From CAZKMQ01 sp964554065 (GTDB lineage: Bacteria; Patescibacteriota; Patescibacteriia; Magasanikbacterales; JBBTQS01): 5,119 nt of DNA. A program made the position numbers and the translations under genes. This document shows positions 1 through 5,119 of this stretch, one piece after another. The stretch's first letter is position 1, and every line of letters starts with the position of its first letter. The DNA lies in the NCBI GenBank assembly GCA_964554065.1, contig CAZKMQ010000056.1, forward strand, positions 1-5,119. The letters run 5' to 3'. The notes under the pieces are model-generated. The model saw only the letters and a program-made list of their open reading frames with translations. It did not search any database and had not been told where the DNA came from.

Positions 1-324
1 GATGTATCGCATGTCGTGCTTCGCGATCGTCAAGCTTTGGCTGATGATGGAATGGTAGTTGTGATTGTTACTGTAGTGACAAAAACCGGAAAGCTCGCAA
101 ACAACCCGGACATTATCTCTCGCGGATTTGTGTACTTAAAAGAAAGCAAAGGCTTAATTGAAGAAGTACGCAAACGCAGCCGATCACTTGTTGAATCTTC
201 AGACCCACAATCTTGGGCAGATTCAGACAACATCAAGAATAAACTGCGCAATGAAATCGGTGACTTCTTGTATCACAAGACAAAGCGCCGCCCAATGGTG
301 TTGCCGGTTGTGATTGAAGTGTAA
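1..324 (+). CDS. rnj: Ribonuclease J, C-terminal part (5' truncated by window edge)
   Basis: The frame is open from base 1 and ends at TAA 322-324, giving 107 residues of a protein that starts upstream of the window. The sequence matches the end of the RNase J family: DVSHVVLRDRQALADDGMVVV, then NPDIISRGFVYLKES, a charged helical stretch, and the terminal KRRPMVLPVVIEV. The family is a metallo-beta-lactamase/beta-CASP endo- and 5'-3' exoribonuclease acting in mRNA decay and rRNA maturation in the cytoplasm. The part seen is the C-terminal domain, which in known RNase J proteins supports oligomerisation. The catalytic HxHxDH metal site lies in the missing N-terminal part and cannot be checked. 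An ATG at codon 19 and a GTG at codon 6 are internal codons, not starts, because conserved sequence precedes both. The family call is firm; paralogue status (J1 or J2) cannot be told. Confidence 0.93.
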   Translation, partial: DVSHVVLRDRQALADDGMVVVIVTVVTKTGKLANNPDIISRGFVYLKESKGLIEEVRKRSRSLVESSDPQSWADSDNIKNKLRNEIGDFLYHKTKRRPMVLPVVIEV

Positions 325-335
325 ATCAACAATTT

Positions 336-367
336 AAAAAATCGACCCATTCGTGGGTCGATTTTTT
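336..367 (+). terminator. Intrinsic terminator of the RNase J gene
   Basis: Perfect 14-bp inverted repeat (336-349 with 354-367) around a TTCG loop (350-353), beginning 11 bp after the RNase J stop codon. The core is ATCGACCCA/TGGGTCGAT, extended by a run of A on the left and T on the right, so the plus-strand RNA has a stable stem followed by a U-tract. The A-run would give a U-tract on the other strand too, but no minus-strand gene points into it. The last T of the tract is part of the next promoter's -35 box. Confidence 0.9.
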
Positions 368-394
368 GATAAAAAACCACACCCCAGGTATACT
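366..394 (+). promoter_or_regulatory. trpS promoter, predicted leaderless start
   Basis: TTGATA at 366-371 and TATACT at 389-394 are separated by exactly 17 bp, a close match to the housekeeping sigma factor consensus (5 of 6 bases in each box). A start about 7 nt past the -10 box falls near 401, while the trpS ATG is at 404, so the mRNA would have almost no leader and no Shine-Dalgarno site. The -35 box shares its first two bases with the T-tract of the RNase J terminator. Boxes and spacing are seen directly; the transcription start is inferred. Confidence 0.75.
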
Positions 395-403
395 AATGTC
401 ACT

Positions 404-1360
404 ATGAAAACCAAACCAGTTATTGTATCCGGAATCCAACCTAGTGGCCTTATGCACATTGGGAATTATTTGGGCGCGATCCGCAATTGGGTGCAACTAC
501 AAAACTCTGGCAAATATGATTGCTATTTTTTTGTGGCTGATCTGCATTCGTTGAGTGAGGATTTTGATCCAAAAGAAAAATCCGAGCAGATCGCGATCAC
601 AGTTGCGGAATTATTAGCCGCTGGCATTGATCCAAAAAAATCCACGCTGTTCGTGCAATCACATATTCCGGAACACACTGAACTGATGTGGTATTTTAAT
701 TGCCTCACCCCGATCGCAGAACTGGAACGCATGACCCAATATAAAGACAAGGCATCGCGCCAGAAAAAAAATATTAACATGGGGCTTTTCAGTTATCCGG
801 TTTTGCAAACTGCTGATGTGCTCATGTACAACGCTAAGTTTGTGCCGGTTGGTGAAGATCAGGTGCAACATGTTGAGTTAATGCGCAAGACCGCGCGATG
901 GTTTAATACGCGTTTTGGCAAAACATTCTTTGAACCAAAACCTTTACTCACTACTGTGCCACGCATTAAAAGCTTAGCAGACCCAAGCAAAAAGATGTCT
1001 AAGAGCTTAGGTGAAAAACATTTTATTGCAATGGCTGATGAGCCTGAAATTATTATGAAAAAACTGAAAAAGGCAGTAACAGATACAGCCGGACTCCAAA
1101 ACCTCAAGGATCTTTTGGCAGAATTTGCAGATAAAAAGACCGTCAGAAAGTTTGCAAAGAAAAATATAAGTAATGCAGACCTAAAGCTTGAGCTTTCCGC
1201 CGCGATCACTGAACACTTTGCACAATTCAGACGAATCCGAACTACCCTACTTGACAACCGCGCTGAAATTGCTAAGATGCTTTCTTATGGAACTAAGAAT
1301 GCGCAGTCAGTTGCAGAAGAAACACTACTAGACGTACGCACAAAAATTGGTGTACGATAA
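404..1360 (+). CDS. trpS: Tryptophanyl-tRNA synthetase (TrpRS)
   Basis: This class I aminoacyl-tRNA synthetase activates tryptophan with ATP and charges tRNA-Trp in the cytoplasm. It has 318 residues, slightly short of the usual 325-340 but complete. The N-terminal Rossmann fold begins VIVSGIQPSG and carries the HIGH-type signature as HIGN (18-21). The central part has the TrpRS-typical ERMTQYKDKA and the LQTADVLMY segment, followed by VPVGEDQ (GEDQ at 150-153). The second ATP-binding signature is KMSKS at 197-201. The C-terminal helical anticodon region ends with the usual residue run around LLDVRTKIG. The ATG at 404 is preferred over an in-frame GTG at 353, because the upstream codons lie in the terminator hairpin and promoter, and TrpRS proteins normally start just before the VIVSG strand. 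The gene is separated from RNase J by a terminator and has its own promoter. The hypothetical gene 23 bp downstream is probably co-transcribed. Confidence 0.97.
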   Translation: MKTKPVIVSGIQPSGLMHIGNYLGAIRNWVQLQNSGKYDCYFFVADLHSLSEDFDPKEKSEQIAITVAELLAAGIDPKKSTLFVQSHIPEHTELMWYFNCLTPIAELERMTQYKDKASRQKKNINMGLFSYPVLQTADVLMYNAKFVPVGEDQVQHVELMRKTARWFNTRFGKTFFEPKPLLTTVPRIKSLADPSKKMSKSLGEKHFIAMADEPEIIMKKLKKAVTDTAGLQNLKDLLAEFADKKTVRKFAKKNISNADLKLELSAAITEHFAQFRRIRTTLLDNRAEIAKMLSYGTKNAQSVAEETLLDVRTKIGVR

Positions 1361-1383
1361 ATAAAATATTAACTAATCATCAT

Positions 1384-2121
1384 ATGGGTAGAGAAAATAG
1401 ACGAGCAATGGCTCAAGAAGCTGCAAAGCAAGCTGAGCAAGGCGTAGATCCAAAGGAAGCGTATAAAGATCTTTTTACTGATTCAAGTGAGCTATCTGAT
1501 ACTGAAAAAATTACTAACCGTGCTGACATGCGCAAGGAGCAGGCAGATGCTATCTTAGCAGATGAAAACTCTTCTGAGAAAAGAGCGCCAGGAGAAGCGA
1601 TAAAACTACCTGAGAATGACGGACTTAAACGCCATACTGATTTGCCGGCAATCACACCTGAACAAGTCCAAATGAATCAGGAATTGGAAGTCAGGGAGTC
1701 AAAAGAAAATACTGATCGCATCGAAGCTGGTGAAATGGAATTTATACCTGATGCAGCAAAAGGTGAAAAAAATGAGCGCAAAGAGCGTGAGTTACAATCT
1801 GAAGCTAAAGCAGGCTACGATGCAATGGCAGCTGAACTTAGAACCCTAGACAGTAACTTGGACGCACAAAAAAATCTAGGCATAACTATTGAATCAATGG
1901 AAAACGACGATCTTGCTATCGATGCCATTGGAGAAGACCCGGATCTAACTGCTGGCTTTCAAACAAAGCAAGGTGACCACAGACCTGCAAAAGATTACTT
2001 TGCAGCCAAAAGTCCTGAATTCAAACAAGCAGCGTACGACATAGTTAAAAAGTACAGTGATATTTACAAAGACAAAAAGAAAAAGATTGAACGAGAAAAA
2101 GGCGCAGGATCACGAGAATAA
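1384..2121 (+). CDS. Hypothetical highly charged soluble protein, 245 residues
   Basis: I do not recognise this protein. It starts MGRENRRAMAQEAAKQAEQG and is extremely rich in Glu, Lys, Asp and Ala, with few aromatic residues, no cysteine, no signal peptide and no membrane segment. The N-terminal 60 residues, residues about 100-160 and the Lys/Glu-rich tail (about 210-245) look helical or disordered. A more ordered patch may lie near 165-215 (LGITIESMENDDLAIDAIGEDPDLTAGF, then a segment with aromatic residues ending KKYSDIY). The ATG at 1384 is the first in-frame start after trpS and gives a 23-bp gap, but no Shine-Dalgarno sequence precedes it. The frame stays open for 738 bp with standard codon use and ends 5 bp before a terminator hairpin, which supports a real gene. 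Co-transcription with trpS is likely, though a weak separate promoter cannot be excluded. A cytoplasmic scaffold, nucleic-acid-associated or regulatory role would be speculation. Confidence 0.8.
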   Translation: MGRENRRAMAQEAAKQAEQGVDPKEAYKDLFTDSSELSDTEKITNRADMRKEQADAILADENSSEKRAPGEAIKLPENDGLKRHTDLPAITPEQVQMNQELEVRESKENTDRIEAGEMEFIPDAAKGEKNERKERELQSEAKAGYDAMAAELRTLDSNLDAQKNLGITIESMENDDLAIDAIGEDPDLTAGFQTKQGDHRPAKDYFAAKSPEFKQAAYDIVKKYSDIYKDKKKKIEREKGAGSRE

Positions 2122-2123
2122 TT

Positions 2124-2158
2124 AAAAAAAGCGGCGGGCCCGAAGGCCCGCCGCTTTT
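2124..2158. terminator. Bidirectional terminator shared by the hypothetical gene and rnpB
   Basis: The GC core arms 2131-2140 (GCGGCGGGCC) and 2145-2154 pair perfectly, and flanking A4/T4 extend the stem to 14 bp. On the minus strand the loop is TTCG closed by C-G, the very stable cUUCGg tetraloop, followed by seven T (2130-2124). That makes it an ideal terminator for rnpB. On the plus strand the loop is CGAA and the T-tract only four long, so it should be a weaker terminator for the gene ending at 2121. The hairpin begins directly after the predicted mature 3' end of rnpB. Confidence 0.92.
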
Positions 2159-2550
2159 GCTATACATAAGCCGAATTCTGTAACCTCGCCGTAAGGCGAA
2201 GCGATGATCATATATCTTGATGGCACATTACTGTGACATTCTTTGCGAGCCAACTTTTCGAAATCCCGCAAGCGGGACAACGCTGCTCTTGCTCCAGAAC
2301 GGGTTTACCATGATCTCTCTATCACTAGAGAGCATGTGCAATAGCAACGAGAAATGGAATTCCAGAATCCTCGATACACTTACACACTTTTCACCTTTCA
2401 CCCTGCCGAAACAGGGCTAGTATTGTCTCTGTGGCACTTTCCCTACACACATGTCACCATGCGCGCGGTGGGCGTTACCCACGTTCATGCTGTCTTGCAA
2501 AACAAGACGGAGTTCGGACTTTCCTCCCCATAGGGCGATCACCGTATAGC
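2159..2550 (-). ncRNA. rnpB: RNase P RNA (class A), catalytic subunit
   Basis: This ribozyme cleaves the 5' leader from pre-tRNAs. On the minus strand it has the universal GAGGAAAGTCC (2526-2516), GGTAAACCC (2309-2301), GGAGCAAG (2295-2288) and ACAGAATTCGGCTTATG (2181-2165). Helices can be drawn directly: P1 GCTATAC (2550-2544) with GTATAGC (2165-2159), which sets both ends; P2 GGTGATC (2542-2536) with GATCATC (2209-2203); P4 AAGTCCGAA (2521-2513, with the usual bulged U) with TTCGGCTT (2175-2168); and P19 TCGCC/GGCGA. A 7-bp stem with a GTGA loop (2332-2315), probably P14, and a P18 hairpin with a GTAA loop near 2221-2239 provide the GNRA loops expected to dock on P8. P4 carries GAA/TTC where E. 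coli has GGG/CCC, a compensated change that supports a working RNA. P3 is very short (CCC/GGG), and the P15-region hairpin shows no GGU. The length is 392 nt, usual for the family. It has its own promoter and terminator and runs convergent to the trpS side. Confidence 0.96.
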
Positions 2551-2556
2551 GCCACC

Positions 2557-2585
2557 ACTATATACTATTTTCTACAATTTGTCAA
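2557..2585 (-). promoter_or_regulatory. rnpB promoter
   Basis: Read on the minus strand, TTGACA (2585-2580, full -35 consensus) and TATAGT (2562-2557) are 17 bp apart. The seventh base after the -10 box is G2550, exactly the 5' base of the P1 helix, so promoter and RNA structure independently agree on the start. Consensus quality fits a highly expressed stable RNA. Confidence 0.88.
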
Positions 2586-2649
2586 TAGAAAAACCCCTGG
2601 ATAAGCCTGCGTTATACTTGTGATCAATTATTCCAGAGGTTTCAAATTT

Positions 2650-2692
2650 TCAGTAAAAATGCTTAGTGTTGAAAGCGCCTCGTATTTACTGA
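2650..2692. repeat. 8-bp inverted repeat in the divergent intergenic region
   Basis: TCAGTAAA (2650-2657) and TTTACTGA (2685-2692) are perfect inverted arms with a 27-bp spacer. They lie in the 2586-2768 region between the rnpB promoter and the sugar-transferase promoter. Apart from the promoters and this repeat I see no gene or known RNA there. It could be a regulator-binding site or chance in AT-rich DNA. No T-tract follows, so it is not a terminator. Confidence 0.35.
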
Positions 2693-2731
2693 TACAAAAC
2701 TCTATCACAGACAGTTGCAATCTTCAATCCC

Positions 2732-2760
2732 TTGAAATAACCCAGCAAAACAGCTACACT
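2732..2760 (+). promoter_or_regulatory. Sugar-transferase operon promoter, predicted leaderless start
   Basis: TTGAAA (2732-2737) and TACACT (2755-2760) are 17 bp apart. A start about 7 nt downstream lies near 2767, two bases before the ATG at 2769, repeating the geometry seen at trpS. No Shine-Dalgarno motif precedes the ATG. The -10 box is weaker than that of trpS (4 of 6 consensus bases), so moderate rather than high expression is expected. Confidence 0.65.
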
Positions 2761-2768
2761 ACACCTAT

Positions 2769-4193
2769 ATGCGACTTGATCTATTCTTCGCTGCAATCCG
2801 CGTACCTCTGGATTACGCGCTTCTTATCCTAGCTGGAACCTCAGCTTGGTTTTTGCGTTTTAGTGATTCAGTCACTGAAATCCGTAGCGTGACATTCGGT
2901 CTAACCTTCGAAGAGTTCTTCAGCACACTTTTACTTGTAGCACTACTCTGGGTCATCATCTTCGCTTTCACTGGGCTTTACACAATTGGCGGAAATAAGA
3001 AATTCTCCGATGAGTTAAAAAAAACAATCATCGGCTGCTTTGCCGGACTTGCAGTTGTAACTCTAATAATATTTTTCCGCCGCGAACTGTTTGATTCGCG
3101 CTTTCTAGTTGTTGCTGCAACTGCACTTGGCATACTCTATGTTCTAATCGGCCGACTTCTTCTGCGAATCATCAAAATTATTTTATTCAAAAACAATATA
3201 GGCAACCGTCGTATTATACTTATCGGCGATACTGATGCAGCAGACTCTATAGTGGCAGCAATGAAGAATACACCAGGTTTTGGATACAAAATCGTAAAGC
3301 ATGTACCTGAAATGAACAGCAAAAACCTAAAGGAACTTACCACACTAATCCGCCGCAAGAACGTAGAAGAAGTTTTGTTCATCAAATCCAAAGTCAGTGA
3401 AAAAGAATCTGAAATGGTATTAGTTTTTTGTAGTGAACATCACCTAACATTGAAATTCGCGCCAGATGTATTTAGCTCTTATCAGCGTGCAACAGGTATC
3501 GACACAATCGCTGGCATCCCAATAGTTGAACTCAAGCGCACACGTCTTGAAGGTTGGGGAAAAATAATCAAGCGCCTAGCAGATATTTTCTTCGGCTTAC
3601 TCCTACTAATAATTTCACTGCCAATCACGATTCTTGCCACACTAATAATTGCGTTTGAAACAGGTGCGCCTATTGTTTTCAAGAACCGACGTGTTGGTGA
3701 ATCAGGCAAAGAATTCGAAACACTCAAATTCAGATCAATGCATCAGAAATTTTCCATTGGAACACAATTCAAAAACCAAAAGGAGGCCATGGATTTTGAA
3801 AAAACACTCATCAAGAAACAGAACTCAAAAAAAGGACCTATTTATAAAATCAAGGACGATCCGCGCATCACTAAATTCGGCGGATTCATTCGCCGTTGGA
3901 GCATTGATGAGCTACCTCAATTTATTAATGTAATTCGCGGGCAAATGAGCTTAGTTGGGCCCCGACCACACCAGCCACGAGAAGTTGAGAAGTACGAACT
4001 GCACCACAAGAAAGTACACACCATTAAGCCAGGCATCACAGGCTTAGCACAAATCTCTGGACGATCAGACCTCACGTTTGAAGAAGAGAATCGCTTAGAC
4101 GTTTTCTATATTGAGAACTGGTCACTACTCATGGATATTGCTATTCTGATTAAGACTCCTTGGGCAGTTCTGAGGCGAAGAAAGGTTCTGTAA
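2769..4193 (+). CDS. Polyprenyl-phosphate sugar-1-phosphate transferase (bacterial sugar transferase, WbaP/WcaJ-like)
   Basis: This 474-residue membrane enzyme belongs to the polyisoprenyl-phosphate hexose-1-phosphate transferases. These move a sugar phosphate from a nucleotide sugar to undecaprenyl phosphate, the first committed step of capsule, exopolysaccharide or O-antigen-like glycan synthesis. Four hydrophobic segments lie at about 12-31, 50-71, 86-103 and 112-138. A soluble Rossmann-like domain follows from about 146 (RRIILIGDTDAAD), with a degenerate glycine motif. The catalytic domain starts with the re-entrant membrane helix at about 268-292 (KRLADIFFGLLLL). It then has PIVFKNRRVG, KFRSM (320-324), DDPRITKFG (from 363), the Asp-Glu catalytic pair D380-E381 in SIDELPQ, SLVGPRPH (to 401) and KPGITGLAQISGR (from 420). 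Length matches the long, four-TM form of the family. The sugar specificity cannot be read from sequence. It is first in an operon with the GT4 gene 2 bp downstream. Confidence 0.93.
   Translation: MRLDLFFAAIRVPLDYALLILAGTSAWFLRFSDSVTEIRSVTFGLTFEEFFSTLLLVALLWVIIFAFTGLYTIGGNKKFSDELKKTIIGCFAGLAVVTLIIFFRRELFDSRFLVVAATALGILYVLIGRLLLRIIKIILFKNNIGNRRIILIGDTDAADSIVAAMKNTPGFGYKIVKHVPEMNSKNLKELTTLIRRKNVEEVLFIKSKVSEKESEMVLVFCSEHHLTLKFAPDVFSSYQRATGIDTIAGIPIVELKRTRLEGWGKIIKRLADIFFGLLLLIISLPITILATLIIAFETGAPIVFKNRRVGESGKEFETLKFRSMHQKFSIGTQFKNQKEAMDFEKTLIKKQNSKKGPIYKIKDDPRITKFGGFIRRWSIDELPQFINVIRGQMSLVGPRPHQPREVEKYELHHKKVHTIKPGITGLAQISGRSDLTFEEENRLDVFYIENWSLLMDIAILIKTPWAVLRRRKVL
4181..4186 (+). promoter_or_regulatory. 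Ribosome binding site of the GT4 glycosyltransferase gene
   Basis: AAAGGT lies at the end of the sugar-transferase gene, with 10 nt between AAGG and the ATG at 4196. AAGG is the left half of the Shine-Dalgarno consensus, so this spacing is normal. It supports the 4196 start and suggests translational coupling with the upstream gene. The promoter-proximal genes in this window show no such motif. Confidence 0.5.
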
Positions 4194-4195
4194 CT

Positions 4196-5119
4196 ATGGA
4201 CTACACCATTGCATTGGTACATGATTATTTATCACAAGACGGAGGGGCCGAAAGGGTCCTTCGTGTTTTTCATGAGATCTGGCCAGATGCTCCGATCTAT
4301 GTTCTGTTCCACGATAAAGAAAAAGAACATCTTGGATTTTCACAGGCTGATGTACGTAGTTCATTTATACAAAAACTTCCATTCTGGCAAACTAAGTACC
4401 AATGGTATTTGCCACTCATGCCACGCGCTACTGAATCACACGACTTAAATAAGTTTGATATCGTACTATCTTCAACCAGCGCATTTTCTAAAGGCATCAA
4501 AACACGCGACGACGCTTTGCACATTTGCTATTGCCATACACCAACACGTTTTCTGTGGACTGAATCTGAACAATACATTAAGAACCTAAAGTACCCAGCA
4601 CCAATCAAAGCAATGCTTCCTCCTGTGTTTGACAGACTACGAAAGTGGGACGCAATGTCTGCACGCAAACGTGTTGATTACTTCATTGCTAACTCAGACA
4701 ACGTAGCAAAGCGCATTGAGCGTTACTACGGTCGCACAAGCACAACAATATTTCCTCCACTTGAATTGCAATGTCCAACAACACACATCCCCAATGCTGG
4801 ACGAACATATTTTTTGGCTGGTGGAAGACTTGTACCGTACAAGAGGTTTGATCTTATAATCGAAGTCTTTAACCGCCTCGGGTGGCCACTAAAAATCTTT
4901 GGCATAGGTCGAGAAGACAAATTACTTCGCGCTATGGCAAAGCCTAACATTGAATTTCTTGGTCATATTCCTGATCAAGAAAAGTGTTCTCTCTACGCGG
5001 GAGCTAAAGCATACATACATCCACAAGAAGAGGACTTTGGCATTACACCTATTGAAGCAATGATGCAAGGATGCCCAGTAATTGCATACAGAAAGGGCGG
5101 AGCTACAGAGACTGTAATT
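4196..5119 (+). CDS. GT4-family glycosyltransferase (3' truncated by window edge)
   Basis: The frame is open from ATG 4196 to the window end, giving 308 residues of a protein probably 360-400 long. It is a GT-B fold, retaining glycosyltransferase that transfers a sugar from a nucleotide sugar. The N-terminal domain starts IALVHDYLSQDGGAERVL (H9, GGAE 16-19) and contains YCHTPTRFLW (H114, R118), both typical of WbaZ/mannosyltransferase-like GT4 enzymes. The C-terminal domain has GGRLVPYKRFD (R211, K216, the pair that contacts the donor phosphates), then HPQEEDFGITPIEAM with the E-x7-E motif (E279, E287). The sequence ends in GGATETVI, just past the donor-binding loop. No signal peptide or membrane segment is seen, so it probably works at the cytoplasmic face of the membrane. 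It follows the sugar-phosphate transferase by 2 bp and probably adds the next sugar, possibly mannose or a related hexose, to the lipid-linked product. The donor is inferred from resemblance only. Confidence 0.92.
   Translation, partial: MDYTIALVHDYLSQDGGAERVLRVFHEIWPDAPIYVLFHDKEKEHLGFSQADVRSSFIQKLPFWQTKYQWYLPLMPRATESHDLNKFDIVLSSTSAFSKGIKTRDDALHICYCHTPTRFLWTESEQYIKNLKYPAPIKAMLPPVFDRLRKWDAMSARKRVDYFIANSDNVAKRIERYYGRTSTTIFPPLELQCPTTHIPNAGRTYFLAGGRLVPYKRFDLIIEVFNRLGWPLKIFGIGREDKLLRAMAKPNIEFLGHIPDQEKCSLYAGAKAYIHPQEEDFGITPIEAMMQGCPVIAYRKGGATETVI

Noticed and set aside
353..403. Upstream GTG start extending trpS by 17 codons
   Set aside because: These codons lie in the terminator hairpin and the promoter -10 box, and TrpRS proteins normally begin close to the ATG at 404.
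859..1257. 132-codon minus-strand frame inside trpS
   Set aside because: Shadow of a clearly conserved synthetase gene; the translation has no recognisable features and no start signals.
1347..1374. Separate promoter for the hypothetical gene (TTGGTG, 16 bp, TTAACT)
   Set aside because: The position would fit the leaderless spacing (10 nt to ATG 1384), but the -10 box lacks the conserved A at its second position. Too weak to annotate.
2217..2420. 67-codon plus-strand open frame
   Set aside because: It lies entirely within rnpB on the opposite strand, and the conserved RNA structure explains the sequence.
2613..2618. TATACT as a second upstream promoter for the glycan operon
   Set aside because: No acceptable -35 box at 16-18 bp, no extended -10 TG, and no start codon at the leaderless distance.
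2620..2832. 70-codon open frame starting GTG ahead of the sugar transferase
   Set aside because: No ribosome binding site or recognisable sequence, overlaps the well-supported gene at 2769 by 64 bp in another frame, and crosses its promoter.
4209..4448. 79-codon plus-strand frame inside the GT4 gene
   Set aside because: Out of frame with the conserved glycosyltransferase reading frame that begins at 4196.
1..5119. Alternative genetic code (TGA as glycine) as in some CPR lineages
   Set aside because: No in-frame TGA occurs in any supported gene, and all complete genes end at TAA.
1..5119. CRISPR array, insertion sequence, tRNA or defence genes
   Set aside because: No spaced direct repeats, transposase motifs, terminal repeats or tRNA cloverleaf were visible on either strand.

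Overview
The window most resembles a piece of a small-genome, moderately AT-rich bacterium, probably of the Candidate Phyla Radiation (Patescibacteria, Parcubacteria-like). This is an inference. It rests on an RNase J next to a class A (not Bacillus-type class B) RNase P RNA with a reduced P3 and no visible L15 GGU, on first genes that appear to be transcribed without 5' leaders, and on a sugar-transferase type that I associate with that group. The standard genetic code fits: genes end in TAA and no in-frame TGA is needed.

Layout. (1) 1-324: the last 107 codons of RNase J, closed by a strong intrinsic terminator (336-367). (2) 366-394: a near-consensus sigma70-type promoter whose -35 box starts inside the terminator T-tract. 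It drives trpS (404-1360, tryptophanyl-tRNA synthetase) with the start codon only about 3 nt from the predicted transcription start. (3) 1384-2121: a highly charged, soluble 245-residue protein of unknown function, 23 bp after trpS and lacking a Shine-Dalgarno sequence. (4) 2124-2158: a bidirectional terminator shared by the hypothetical gene (+) and rnpB (-). (5) 2159-2550 minus strand: rnpB, the RNase P RNA, with both ends fixed by a P1 helix and a consensus promoter (2557-2585). (6) 2586-2768: a divergent intergenic region with an inverted repeat and a second leaderless-type promoter (2732-2760). (7) 2769-4193: a membrane polyprenyl-phosphate sugar-phosphate transferase. (8) 4196-5119: a GT4 glycosyltransferase, 2 bp downstream and running off the window.

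How the parts relate. The left two thirds is housekeeping RNA and translation machinery: RNA decay and processing by RNase J, tRNA charging by TrpRS, and tRNA 5' maturation by RNase P. The right third is the start of a surface-glycan operon. There the first enzyme loads a sugar phosphate onto the lipid carrier and the second probably extends it. No mobile element, CRISPR array, tRNA or clear new system is visible. The most distinctive signals are the repeated leaderless promoter geometry, the overlap of terminator and promoter, and the unusual features of the RNase P RNA.
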